Source of the DNA: SLRI01 sp964402505
Lineage (GTDB): Bacteria > Pseudomonadota > Alphaproteobacteria > Geminicoccales > Geminicoccaceae
DNA: 64,000 bases
Direction of reading: 5' to 3'
Assembly: GCA_964402505.1 (NCBI GenBank)
Contig: CAYOCP010000006.1
Span: 1-64,000 of the forward strand
Numbering within the stretch: the first letter of the stretch is position 1; the number at the start of each line of letters is the position of its first letter. Below are positions 36,826-45,865 of the stretch, piece after piece. Position numbers and translations under genes: made by a program. The notes below the pieces were generated by a model, which saw nothing but the letters and a program-made list of their open reading frames with translations, did no database searches and was not told the DNA's origin.

Positions 36826-37947
36826 TCACCGCGGCTGCAGCCGCGCCCGGCGATCGAGATACCAGTGATAGAGATGCGGCAGGACGCCGTGCGCGCCCTC
36901 CGCCTCGAGCGCCAGGGCCGCGTGATAGGCCCAGGCCGGATCGGCCAGATGCTCGCGCGCGATGGCGATCATGTCGGCCTTGCCCTCGCCCAGGATCGCC
37001 TCGGCCTGCAGCGGATCGGTGATGAAGCCGACCGCCATGGTGGCGATCGCCGCCCCCTCGCGCACCGCCGCCGCGAGCGGCACCTGGAACCCTTCCCCCG
37101 GATGCACCGTGGCGAGGCTCGGGCTGCCGCTGATCCCCCCTGAGGAGCAGTCGATCATGTCGATGCCGATCCCCTTCAGCCGGCGGGCGAGCTCGACCGT
37201 GTCGGCGACGGCGAGACCGCCCTCGATCCCGTCCTGGACCGAGGCTCGGTACCAGAGCGGCAGATGCGCGGGCCAATTCTCCCGAACGACCAGGGCGACC
37301 TCGAGCGGAAAGCGCATGCGGCCCTCGAGCGAGCCGCCATAGGCATCGTCGCGCCTATTGGACAGAGGAGAGAGGAAGCTGTGCAGGAGATAGCCGTGGG
37401 CGCCGTGGATCTCGATCACCTCGAAGCCGGCCTCGAGCGCCCGCCGCGTCGCACTGGCGAAATCGGCCTTGACGCGGGCGATGTCGGCCTCGTCCATGGC
37501 CCGGGGCGTGTGCCAGCCCTCGCGCGCCGGCAGGGCGCTCGGCGCTATCGTCTGCCAGGGCGCTTCGTCGGGGCCGAGCGAATGGGCGCCGTCCCAGGGC
37601 CGGGCCGTGCTCGCCTTGCGCCCGGCATGGCCGAGCTGGATGCCCGGCACGGCGTCGTAGCGCTTGTAGGCGGCGGCGACCCGCGCCATGGGCGCGATCT
37701 GTGCGTCCTCCCAGAGCCCCGTGCAGCCATGGGTGATCCGCCCGTCGGCCGAGACGCCGGTCGCCTCGACGATGCCGACCGCGGCCCCGCCCATGGCGAA
37801 GCGGACATGGTGGTCGTAGTGCCAGTCGGTCATTCGCCCGTCCACCGCCTGGTACTGGCACATGGGCGAGACGCAGACCCGGTTCTTGAAGGTCACCCCG
37901 CGCTGCGTGAGCGGGCGGAAGAGGTGGGGGATCGAAGCTTGCGTCAT
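36826..37947 (-). CDS. Old yellow enzyme-family NADH:flavin oxidoreductase (YqjM-like)
   Basis: The product is 373 aa, a TIM-barrel FMN enzyme. Landmarks: FRPLTQRGVTFKNRVCVSPMCQYQAVDG at the start, EIHGAHGYLLHSFLSPLSNRRDDAYGG near residue 175, and CSSGG near residue 240. The C at the MCQY motif and the class profile fit the thermophilic-like/YqjM group, which reduces activated alkenes. Its upstream end abuts a dead dapA-like fragment. Confidence 0.9.
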   Translation of the reverse strand: MTQASIPHLFRPLTQRGVTFKNRVCVSPMCQYQAVDGRMTDWHYDHHVRFAMGGAAVGIVEATGVSADGRITHGCTGLWEDAQIAPMARVAAAYKRYDAVPGIQLGHAGRKASTARPWDGAHSLGPDEAPWQTIAPSALPAREGWHTPRAMDEADIARVKADFASATRRALEAGFEVIEIHGAHGYLLHSFLSPLSNRRDDAYGGSLEGRMRFPLEVALVVRENWPAHLPLWYRASVQDGIEGGLAVADTVELARRLKGIGIDMIDCSSGGISGSPSLATVHPGEGFQVPLAAAVREGAAIATMAVGFITDPLQAEAILGEGKADMIAIAREHLADPAWAYHAALALEAEGAHGVLPHLYHWYLDRRARLQPR

Positions 37948-38280
37948 GCCGCCGCCCCGGCCGGAAGGCCGCAGATGCGCGAGGACCGGTCCGGGATGTA
38001 GCTGCCGAGCGGGTGGTCACTCATCGCCCCTTCCGTCCCCTCGACGATGTCGAGAACCCGGCCCACATCCATCCTCGCTTCCTCGATGTAGCGGATGCTC
38101 CCGAGGCTCTTCCGGAGCCTCGCCACGAGCGCCGGCTGCATGTCGGCGTTGGCGGTGAAGGGATTGTTGCAGAGCATGATCGTAATGTCGACGGCTTCCG
38201 CTATCGCCTTGCAGTAGCTGAGGATCCCATCCGGCATGCTCGCCGCCAGGACCTTCCAGGCGTTGATCGCAAGAACCGCG
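37944..38280 (-). pseudogene. Dihydrodipicolinate synthase-family (DapA-like) C-terminal fragment
   Basis: From about 38275 the minus strand reads GILSYCKAIAEAVDITIMLCNNPFTA, then LGSIRYIEEARMDVGRV, matching the DHDPS/NAL stretch around the strand bearing YNNP and the Schiff-base Lys. Here the YNNP Tyr is Cys and the K of IRYIKE is Glu (YIEEA), so the catalytic Lys is lost. No N-terminal half exists in frame. It is a remnant lying against the flavin oxidoreductase start. Confidence 0.6.
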
Positions 38281-38465
38281 TGGCCCGCGTGGCCGATGGC
38301 GGGAGACGCCTCGGCGATCGGGCCAGGCCGACCTTTATTCCTGCTGCCTGGATAAGCTTCGCCGCCGCCCCCATCGGCATCGACCGCCTCGTCGTCGCAG
38401 TGGTCCAAGGGGCGCCGGCAGGGTAGCATCGAGCCATCCCATGACCCCGGGCCTCGAGGTCGGCG

Positions 38466-41400
38466 ATGGACATCGGATTCTGGCTGCACGAGCAGGGCCT
38501 CGGCCAGTACGCAGAGGCGTTCCGCGCGAACGACATCGACGTCGAGCTCCTCTCGAGCCTGACCTCCGACGACCTCAAGGAGATCGGCGTGGCCTCTCTC
38601 GGCCATCGCCGCCGCCTGCTCCGGGCCATTCAGGCCCTGCCGACCGCGAGGCAGGCGCCGGCCCCCTCACCTCGGGCCGCCGAGCGCCGCCAGCTCACGG
38701 TGATGTTCGTCGATCTCGTCGGCTCCACCGCCCTCTCGACAGCGCTCGACCCCGAGGATCTCCGCGACGTGATCGCAACCTACCAGAACGCCGTGGCCGG
38801 TGAGGTGGCGCGGCTCGAAGGGCATATCGCGAAATTCATGGGCGACGGCGTGCTCGCCTATTTCGGCTGGCCGCGGGCGCACGAGGACGAGGCCGGGCGC
38901 GCGGTCCGGGCGGGTCTCGCGATCATCGCTGCCGTGGCCGGCATTGCCGGTGCCGGCGCCGCCCTGGCGGCGCGGGTCGGCATCGCCACCGGTCTCGTGG
39001 TGGTCGGCGACCTCGTCGGCGAGGGTGCCGCGAGGGAGACCGCGGTCGTGGGCGACACGCCAAACCTCGCCGCCCGGCTGCAGGCGCTCGCCGAGCCGGG
39101 CCAGGTGGTGATCGCCCGATCGACGCGCCGGCTGCTGGGTGACACCTTCCGTGTCGTCGATCTCGGCAGCCGGCGGCTGAAGGGGATCGGCCGCCCTGTC
39201 CAGGCCTTCGCCGTCACCGGCAAGGGCACCCCGGCCAGCCGCTTCGCCGCAAGAGACGCTCGCCTGCCGCCCATGGTCGGCCGCGACGCCGAGCTCGCCT
39301 TCCTGCTCGAGAACTGGGAAAGGGCCGGCGCCGGCGAGGGCGGGGCCGTGCTTCTGGTCGGCGAGGCCGGGCATGGCAAGTCACGCATCGCCCAGGCGCT
39401 CGTCGAGACGCTGGCCGGTCGGCCGCACCACCTTCTCCCCTGGCAATGCTCGCCCTACCGCAAGGATCGGGTCCTCTGGCCCGTCATCCAGCATCTGCGC
39501 CAAGCGGCCGGGCTCGCCGACGACGACAGCAACGAAGCCGCGTTCGCGAAGCTCGAGGCGTTCCTCGCCGATGCCGATCCGGACACCGAGGCACTGCCCT
39601 TGCTCGCCGAGCTGCTCGGCCTCGATGGCGAAGGGCGCTCGGGTGCCCTGGAGCTGACGCCGCAGGCGAGACGCACTGGAACCCTGCGCGCCCTGGTCCG
39701 CCGGGTGACCCGTCTCTCCTCCACGAAACCCGTGCTCGTTCTTCTCGAGGACGCCCACTGGAGCGATCCGACCACGCTCGAGCTGATCGAGCTGCTGCTC
39801 GCCCGGATCGGCCGCGCGCCGGTCCTGGTGCTGGTCACCAGCCGCCCCGAGGGCCGGCCCCGCCTCGAAGCCCGGCCTCCTGTCGAGCTCCTGCCGCTCG
39901 GCCGCCTCGGTGGCGCCGAGGTCGAGAGTTTCATCCGCAGACTCGGCGGCGCCGACCTCGCCAGCACCACCATCGACGCCATTGCCGCCCGCGCCGACGG
40001 CGTGCCGCTCTTCGTCGAGGAGCTGACCAAAACGGTGCTCGAGCTCGGCGACATGCCGATCCCGGCCTCCCTGCACGACTCGCTCATGGCTCGCCTCGAC
40101 CGTATCCCCGAGGCCAGGGAGGTGGCGCAGATCGCCGCCTGCATCGGCCGCCGCTTCGATCGAGCACTGCTCGCCGCCATTGCCGACCGTCCGAAGGCCC
40201 TCGTCGAGAAGGCCCTCGACCTCCTGGTCCGCTCGGAGCTCGTCTTTAGCCCCGCCCCCGGCGGTGACGGCCGCTTCGCCTTCAAGCACGCGCTGGTCCG
40301 CGACGCGGCCTACGAGTCCCTGCTCCGCAGCCGGCGCCGGGAGGTGCACGGCCGCATCGCCAGGGCTCTGGTCGCCTCCGAGACCGAGCGCGAGAGGGCC
40401 GGGCCTGAGCTCGTCGCCCGTCACTTCCTCGCCGCCGACGACCCGAAAAGCGCCATCCCCCACCTCCTGCAGGCTGCCGACCGTGCCATCGCCAGCGCCG
40501 CCGGTCCGGAAGCCCGGGAGACGATTCGCACCGGCCTCGCCGCCCTCGAGACGCTCGAGCCGGATGATACGACCATCGCCTGGCGCGCCCGCTTTCACCT
40601 CCTGATGGGCGACTCGCTGCGCGGCACCCAGGGCACCGCCGCGGCCGAGACCGGCGACGCCTACCGCCGGGCGCGCCTCGCCTTCGCCGAGATCGGCGAT
40701 CAGGACGGGCAAGAGATGGCCCTCTTCGGCGAGTTCCTGTCACATTTCAACGCCGCCCGCCTCGACCAGGCCGAGGAGGTCACAGGTCTGCTGCGTGCCG
40801 CTCCCTCGTTCGCCGCGAACCCGGCACGGCACTGGCACCGGCACGAGGCTTCGGGGCTGATCGCTTTCGTCCGCGGCCGGTTCGAGGCGGCCAGAAGCCA
40901 TTTCGAGGCGCTGCCCGATGCGCTCGGCCCCTATCCCGACCGCCCGTCCGCGGCGCAGATCTACCTGCCCTGGTCGCTCTTCATCCTGGGCTTCCCCGAC
41001 CGCGCCAACACGCTCGAGGAAGCCGTGCTCGCCAATGCCGCCGCGGTCGGCCGGAAGTTCACGCTCGCGGCGGCACTCGGCAATGGCTGCTACCTGCCAC
41101 AGCTCAGCGGCCGGCTCGAGCTTCTGGCGGAGCGCGCCCGTCGCTGCCTCGAGGAAAGTAGCCTGGCACAACTGACGATCTGGCAGAACGTCGGATCCAT
41201 CTTCGAGGGCTGGCTCGCCGGGCGGGCGGGCGAGGTGGAGCGGGGACTGGCGCTGATGGAGCCGGCCCTCCAGGCGCTGGACGCTGCCGGGCATCACATC
41301 GAGCTCGGCTACCTCTCGAGCCTGCGCGCCGACCTCCTTCTGCGCATGGCAGACCGCGAGGCCGCCCGCATCCTGCTCGAGGAGGCGCTGGCGCGCCATG

Positions 41401-41693
41401 CCCGGACCGGTGAGCGCTGGTTCGACGCCGAGCTGCAGAGAATGCTCGCCGCCGCGGCACCCGACGACGCCACCGCCGAGCGTCACCTCGAAAGCGCCCT
41501 CGAGATCGCCCGCCGGCAGCAGGCGAGGCTCTGGGAGCTGCGCGCCGCCCGCGACCTCGCCCGGCTTTGGTCCGCCCGGGGCGAGCGGCAGCGGGCGCTG
41601 GATTTGCTCGCCCCCGTCTACGACGGGTTCACCGAGGGCTTCGCCACGCCCGATCTGATCGAGGCGAAGGCGGTGCTCGACCGCCTCGCCTAA
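38466..41693 (+). CDS. SAM-domain / class III adenylate cyclase / AAA-type ATPase / TPR protein
   Basis: The product is 1075 aa. Residues 1-58 are a SAM domain (FWLHEQGLGQYAEAFRANDI). About 75-240 are a class III nucleotide cyclase with FVDLVGSTAL, FMGDGVLAYFGWP and GDTPNLAARLQ. About 270-560 are a MalT/STAND-like ATPase (Walker A VGEAGHGKS, Walker B LLEDAHWSD). About 640-1070 are TPR-like helices. It is a cytoplasmic signal protein that probably couples a sensed cue through the STAND module to cAMP output. Its end overlaps the dead ABC ATPase by four bases on the other strand. Confidence 0.9.
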   Translation: MDIGFWLHEQGLGQYAEAFRANDIDVELLSSLTSDDLKEIGVASLGHRRRLLRAIQALPTARQAPAPSPRAAERRQLTVMFVDLVGSTALSTALDPEDLRDVIATYQNAVAGEVARLEGHIAKFMGDGVLAYFGWPRAHEDEAGRAVRAGLAIIAAVAGIAGAGAALAARVGIATGLVVVGDLVGEGAARETAVVGDTPNLAARLQALAEPGQVVIARSTRRLLGDTFRVVDLGSRRLKGIGRPVQAFAVTGKGTPASRFAARDARLPPMVGRDAELAFLLENWERAGAGEGGAVLLVGEAGHGKSRIAQALVETLAGRPHHLLPWQCSPYRKDRVLWPVIQHLRQAAGLADDDSNEAAFAKLEAFLADADPDTEALPLLAELLGLDGEGRSGALELTPQARRTGTLRALVRRVTRLSSTKPVLVLLEDAHWSDPTTLELIELLLARIGRAPVLVLVTSRPEGRPRLEARPPVELLPLGRLGGAEVESFIRRLGGADLASTTIDAIAARADGVPLFVEELTKTVLELGDMPIPASLHDSLMARLDRIPEAREVAQIAACIGRRFDRALLAAIADRPKALVEKALDLLVRSELVFSPAPGGDGRFAFKHALVRDAAYESLLRSRRREVHGRIARALVASETERERAGPELVARHFLAADDPKSAIPHLLQAADRAIASAAGPEARETIRTGLAALETLEPDDTTIAWRARFHLLMGDSLRGTQGTAAAETGDAYRRARLAFAEIGDQDGQEMALFGEFLSHFNAARLDQAEEVTGLLRAAPSFAANPARHWHRHEASGLIAFVRGRFEAARSHFEALPDALGPYPDRPSAAQIYLPWSLFILGFPDRANTLEEAVLANAAAVGRKFTLAAALGNGCYLPQLSGRLELLAERARRCLEESSLAQLTIWQNVGSIFEGWLAGRAGEVERGLALMEPALQALDAAGHHIELGYLSSLRADLLLRMADREAARILLEEALARHARTGERWFDAELQRMLAAAAPDDATAERHLESALEIARRQQARLWELRAARDLARLWSARGERQRALDLLAPVYDGFTEGFATPDLIEAKAVLDRLA

Positions 41694-42428
41694 TGCCGGA
41701 GGATCCGCGAGACGAACTCGCGGGCGCGCGCGGTTCCGGGTGCGGCGAAGAGTTGTGCCGGTGGGCCCTCCTCGACGATTCGGCCCCTGTCCATCATCAC
41801 CACCTTGGTCGAGACCTCGCGCACGAACGCCATCTCGTGACTGACGATGAGCATGGTCATGCCATCGGCCGCGAGCAGGCGAATGGTGTCCAGCACCTCG
41901 CCGACCAGCTCCGGATCGAGGGCCGATGTCACCTCGCCGAGCAGCAGGATCTCGGGCTGAGCGCCGGAGCGCGGGCAATGGCGACCCGCTGCTGCTGGCC
42001 GCCCGAAAGCTGGTCGGGACAGCTCCTGTGCTTGTCGGAGAGGCCCACCTTGGCCGAGAGCCGGGCCGCGTCCGCCTCGACCTCGGCCCGCTTCCAGCCC
42101 TTGATCCTGATCGGGGCAATCGTGACATTGCCCATGGCCGTCATGTTCTGGAAGAGGTTGCACTGCTGGAGGACGATGGCGAGCCGGTCGCGCGCACGCT
42201 TCAGGCTGCGACGACTCGCGTAGTCGATGGCCTCGCCGTCGATCCGGACCTCGCCTCTAATCGGCGGCAGGAGGCCGACCAGAACGCGCAAAAGCGTGCT
42301 CTTGCCCGAGCCAGAAGGGCCGATAAGGCTGACGATCTCGCCCTTGTGCACCTGGACACGTCCTCGAGCACCGGCGCCCCCGTGCCGGAATAGGCGGCGG
42401 CGAGGCCAGTGACGGCGAGATGGGGCAA
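41690..42428 (-). pseudogene. Amino-acid ABC transporter ATP-binding protein, two frameshifts
   Basis: A TTG start (42428, GGGAC upstream) gives MPHLAVTGLAAAYSGTGAPV. The frame breaks near 42360 (about 4 bases lost) and continues as EIVSLIGPSGSGKSTLLRVLV (Walker A), then LSGGQQQRVAIARA. It breaks again near 41955 and ends with a SALDPELVGEVL / LIVSHEMAF tail. All HisP/GlnQ motifs are present but in three frames; the Walker B reads LLLGE, not LLFDE. The gene cannot make a working subunit as it stands. Confidence 0.85.
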
Positions 42429-42429
42429 G

Positions 42430-42860
42430 GAGTCCCTCCAGCCAGCCGCCGAGGCGGCTCAACGGGTACGAGAGGAGGAAATAGAGCACCAGCACCGTGC
42501 CGAAGACCAGGATAGCCGGGAATCCGCGGCTCGAGAGCACCTTGCCGGCGGAGGTAAGCTCGACCACGCCGAGCTGCGAGGCGAGTGCCGTGGCCTTGAT
42601 GAACATGACCATGAAGGCGAAGGCGGGCGGCAGGATCACCCGCCAAGCCTGCGGCAGCACCACGTGGACGAGCGTCTGCATCCGGCCGACGTTCATGACC
42701 GCCGCCGTTTCCCACTGGGTCTGGTGGATGGAATCGAAGCCGGCGCGGATGATCGCGGCGCAGAAGGCTGCGGAGATGATGCAAATGGCGATCATCGCCA
42801 CGCCCAAAAGCGAAAGGGAGAAGCGGAACCCCTGGGGCCGCGAAGAGCACGATGAAGAGG
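42430..42860 (-). pseudogene. Amino-acid ABC transporter permease (HisM-type), 5'-truncated and frameshifted
   Basis: The central and C-terminal part is clear: AIIRAGFDSIHQTQWETAAVM (the EAA-like loop region), LVHVVLPQAWRVILPP, then TALASQLGVVEL and a closing LSRLGGWLEG. A one-base shift is needed near 42820 to join the upstream LFAAP and PQGFRF. The N-terminal helices are missing where an IS3 scrap begins at about 42864. It preceded the ATP-binding gene in one operon. Confidence 0.8.
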
Positions 42861-42863
42861 ATG

Positions 42864-42962
42864 ACGCGCAGAGCGAGACGGAAGTTCGATGCGGCGTTCA
42901 AGGCGCGGGTCGCCCTGGAGGCGCTACGTGAGGATGCGACGGTGGCGGAGCTGGCCGCCCGC
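42864..42962 (+). pseudogene. IS3-family OrfA transposase N-terminal fragment
   Basis: The plus strand reads MTRRARRKFDAAFKARVALE followed by ALREDATVAELAARR, the first 35 residues of an IS3-type OrfA, in which the HTH would follow next with VHPNQI. The match stops abruptly and the sequence continues as an unrelated flavoprotein scrap on the other strand. No orfB or terminal repeats are visible, so this is a deletion-scarred insertion sequence. Confidence 0.75.
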
Positions 42963-42965
42963 CGC

Positions 42966-43130
42966 GTCGATCCGCGCCACCAGGGCCGCCTCGACCAGCG
43001 CCGCCACCTCGATTCCGGCGCGCAGGAACTCGGCCGCCACCTGCAGGTTCAAAGACCCGTTGCCGGCAACGAGGATGCGGCTGCCGGGCGCCATTCGATT
43101 CGCCTGCCGGGGCCCGTGACGACAACGGTG
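42966..43130 (-). pseudogene. FAD/NAD(P)-oxidoreductase fragment (opine-oxidase A-like Rossmann unit)
   Basis: The minus strand encodes SRILVAGNGSLNLQVAAEFL then RAGIEVAALVEAA, a second-Rossmann motif (GxGxxN) as in OoxA/HcnB-type flavoproteins. Nothing of the first FAD domain or the C-terminus remains. It joins the IS3 scrap at one end and the dehydrogenase upstream region at the other. Confidence 0.55.
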
Positions 43131-43236
43131 GCCGGGGGTTCTCGACCCGGCAGACGCTGTCCCGTGATCCGAATCTCCGCTCCGGGCCGGCGGCGGCTTG
43201 ACAGCCACCGCCCCTCCTCCGCAAGAAAGCACATTC

Positions 43237-44238
43237 GTGCGCCCTGCGAACGCAAGGCTGGACGGGGCCAGGCCATTGCAAAAGATCGCGCCGCCGCCGG
43301 CCGCCGTCATCGGCGCCGGCAGCATCGGCACCGCTTTCGCTATCGTGCTGGCGCGCGCCGGCCACACCGTGCGCCTACACGACGCCGACCCCGCCCGCCT
43401 CGCGCCGGCTGCCGGCCTGATCGAAGCGCGGCTCGCCGATCTCGCCGCCTTCGACCTTCTGGACGAGCCACCCGCCTCGATCGCCCAACGCATCACCTCC
43501 ACGGACGCGCTCGCCACGGCTCTCGCCGATGCCGCCTATGTGCAGGAATGCGTGCCCGAGGATGTCACCCTGAAGCGCCGCCTGTTCGCCGAGCTCGACC
43601 GCCTCGCACCGCCCCGCGCCATTCTCGCCAGCGCCTCCTCCGCCATCCCCATCTCCGCCGTCGCCCACGATCTGGCCACCCGCGCGCGCTGCCTCGTCGT
43701 CCATCCGGGCAACCCGCCCTATCTCTTGCCGGTGGTGGAGCTGGCTCCGGCGCCCTTCACCGCCAACGCCACGATCGAGGCCGCCTCCGCCCTGCTCGAG
43801 GCTGCCGGCATGGTCCCGGTGCGGCTCGAAAAGGAGGTGGAGGGCTTCGTCTTCAACCGCTTGCAGGGGGCCGTGCTGCGCGAGGCCTATTGCCTCGTGC
43901 GCGACGGCGTCGCCTCGGTCGAGGCCATCGACGCCGTGATGCATGCCGGCCTCGGCCGGCGCTGGGCGGTGATCGGTCCGTTCGAGACGGCCGACCTCAA
44001 CGTCGAAGGTGGCATCGAGGCGCACGCCCGCCGCATGGCTGCCGCCTATGCCCGGATGGGCGCTGAGCGCGGCCAGAACGATCCCTGGACGCCCGACCTC
44101 GTGGCCCAGGTCGCGGCCGAGCGCCGCGCCCGCCTGCCGCTCGACCGCTGGAAGGCACGCACCGTCTGGCGGGATCGGGCGCTCATGGCGCTCGAGCGCT
44201 GTCGCCGCGCCAGGCCCGATCTCTTCGATCCCGACTGA
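43237..44238 (+). CDS. 3-hydroxyacyl-CoA dehydrogenase-family protein (gulonate/carnitine dehydrogenase-like)
   Basis: The product is about 333 aa. The NAD site is AVIGAGSIGTAFAIVLARAG near residue 22. VQECVPEDVTLKRRLFAELD, SASSAIPIS and HPGNPPYLLPVVEL (catalytic His near residue 155) follow, then the C-terminal NRLQGAVLREAYCLV. This is the single-function short HCDH type of lambda-crystallin, L-gulonate or carnitine dehydrogenases. GTG 43237 is my choice; TTG 43276 would begin right at the family start. It is the only intact gene in the 41.7-45.3 kb decay zone. Confidence 0.8.
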   Translation: MRPANARLDGARPLQKIAPPPAAVIGAGSIGTAFAIVLARAGHTVRLHDADPARLAPAAGLIEARLADLAAFDLLDEPPASIAQRITSTDALATALADAAYVQECVPEDVTLKRRLFAELDRLAPPRAILASASSAIPISAVAHDLATRARCLVVHPGNPPYLLPVVELAPAPFTANATIEAASALLEAAGMVPVRLEKEVEGFVFNRLQGAVLREAYCLVRDGVASVEAIDAVMHAGLGRRWAVIGPFETADLNVEGGIEAHARRMAAAYARMGAERGQNDPWTPDLVAQVAAERRARLPLDRWKARTVWRDRALMALERCRRARPDLFDPD

Positions 44239-44262
44239 CGGGAAGCGTGGCCAGCCCCGCCG

Positions 44263-44400
44263 CTCCTCGAGAGCGAGACGGTCGTCATCGGCGGCGGCAT
44301 TGCCGGCCTCTGTCTCGCCTGGTTCCTCGCCGCCGAGGGTGTCGAGGTGGCGGCGCTCACAGATCGCTCGCGCTGGTCGGCCGCCCGAGGTGCTGCCTTT
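44263..44400 (+). pseudogene. DAO-type FAD oxidoreductase, N-terminal fragment
   Basis: The plus strand reads ESETVVIGGGIAGLCLAWFL then AAEGVEVAALTDRSRWSAARG, an FAD-binding GxGxxG unit as at the start of D-amino-acid-oxidase-like flavoproteins. It begins about 25 bp after the dehydrogenase stop. It is lost after about 45 residues, where a deletion joins it to the tail of an IclR-type gene on the other strand. Confidence 0.6.
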
Positions 44401-44459
44401 CGGCCGAACGATTCCGCCGGACGGCAGCCTTGCCCTGAAAGGGCGCCGAAAGCCCATTC

Positions 44460-44900
44460 GGGCATCGCCAGCGTCATCTGCTGCGCCGCCTCGAGGAGCA
44501 CGGGAAGAAAGCGCTCGCGCATCCTTGAGGCACCGACCCGACCCGAAGGCGCACCGATGGCGAGCGCGGCGATGGTTCGCCCCGCGCGGTCCCGGAGCGG
44601 CACCGCGATCGAGCAAAGGCCCGGCTCGAGCTCCTGGACGACGATGCTCATGAACGCGATCACCGAGTAGCCGAGCTCGAGCACTTTCGGCCGGAGCTGG
44701 AAGAGCTTGCCGTCGGTCAGGGCGTAGCCTTCCCGCACCAGCGTCATAAGAAAGCGGCGCGCCGCCGCACGCGGCAGGTCGCTCGCCGCCGCCATCTCGC
44801 TCAGCGACATGCGCGGCTTCGAGCGGGTGAAGGCGCGGATGACCTCGAGTCCGCGGGCCAGCGAGTTCACGAGATCCCGATCGCCGCCGCCCTCCGTCAT
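44460..44900 (-). pseudogene. IclR-family regulator with internal deletion
   Basis: The N-terminus is a good IclR HTH of the PcaR/PcaU branch: SLARGLEVIRAFTRSKPRMS, SEMAAASDLPRAAARRFL, GYALTDGKLFQLRPKVLELG. It then jumps directly to the end of the effector domain (QELEPGLCSIAVPLRDRAGR and a closing FLPVLLEAAQQM), so roughly 100 residues of ligand domain are missing. Reading continues into unrelated sequence with no proper stop. It would bind DNA at most. Confidence 0.7.
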
Positions 44901-45117
44901 GCCCCTTCGACCTCCACTCGCGTCTTGGCCGGCGCGCCGGGCCGACCCCGCCCCGATGATTGCGAACGGTCGTTCGCAGCACAATGCGCCATGCGGCGCC
45001 TAGATCGGGGAGGAGCCGCGCCACGACAATCGCCAGAGCGCGACGATCCGCTGGCGGTCGCCGCAGGCCTTGCCCGAGCCGCTCGCCGCCGTCTTCGTCA
45101 GCGGCGCCACCTGCCCG

Positions 45118-45336
45118 TGCGTCTCGGCCGAGGTCGAGCTCAAGTCCGTGGCGGCGGCCGAAGGCTGGAAGCTGGGGTGGGAAAGCGCCCGGCACAAGCC
45201 GAGCCCCGAGGCCGGCGAGATCGTCAACAGCAACGTCCTCGCCGAGATGGTGCAGCGCGTCTGCCTCAATGACGAAAACATCGCGACTGTGGTCGGCGAG
45301 ACGGCCGATCGCATCGACGAGATCATGCGATCCTGA
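45118..45336 (+). pseudogene. Sugar ABC transporter binding protein, C-terminal fragment
   Basis: The frame ends HKPSPEAGEIVNSNVLAEMV then ENIATVVGETADRIDEIMRS, the usual last helices of family 1 extracellular sugar-binding proteins (NVLAEMVQRV...AxxxAxxRIxEI). No signal peptide or N-terminal lobe precedes it. It is a further scrap of the decay zone. Confidence 0.5.
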
Positions 45337-45760
45337 TAGACGATGCTCACCGGGCATGCCCGTGGCGCCCGCCCGGGAGGGTCGATCCCACTCAGCCGAC
45401 CCTCGCTGGGCGCCCGTCACGGGATGTCCGGGACCTCCTCCCCCTTCCCGCCACGCCCGACCCGAAAGGGCCCGAACCCTCCAGGGGTCCATTCGCCACC
45501 GGCGGAGCCGAGGTATCAGCTTCCGGCTCCGTGCGTTGCCATCGATGACGTGCCGTCCCCGGGCACGGCGTCGCCGATCTCGAGGCGCGCGGGCAGGCGG
45601 TCAGGGCGAGCGTTCACGGATAGTATTCCTACCACAGACGGGGCCCCAAAGCAAGCGCCGCCCCGGTTCGTCCGGCACTTTGGCACCTCGGGTTCGCGTG
45701 TTGCGGGACGACACGCCTGGAACGGCGTAATATTCTTTCATGTCAATGACTTGAAGGATA
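45337..45760. other. 424-bp non-coding stretch before the repeat arrays
   Basis: I see no gene here. Open frames on both strands are low in coding character and run into the repeats. Two degenerate GGTTCG-type units (about 45662 and 45689) suggest the first repeat array once extended leftwards. A short AT-rich patch (about 45727-45760) directly precedes the arrays. Confidence 0.5.
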
Positions 45761-45856
45761 CCGGGTTCGTTCGCAAAAGCCCGGGTTCGTTCGTCGAAAC
45801 ACCGGATCCGCGCCACGCTTTGTCGGGTTCCTTCGTCGGGCGGCCGGGTTCCTTCG
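45761..45856. repeat. Array A: five ~21-bp units with core CCGGGTTCSTTCG
   Basis: Units start at 45761 (CCGGGTTCGTTCG), 45781 (same), 45802 (degenerate, CCGGATCCGCGCC), 45823 (TCGGGTTCCTTCG) and 45844 (CCGGGTTCCTTCG), 20-21 bp apart. This is close to two helical turns, so all units face the same side of the DNA. It directly adjoins array B. Confidence 0.7.
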
Positions 45857-45865
45857 TCCTTCGAT

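Noticed and set aside
41690..42428. Programmed frameshifting in the ABC ATPase gene
   Set aside because: Two separate breaks, an apparent 4-base loss, a changed Walker B and a damaged partner permease point to decay rather than recoding.
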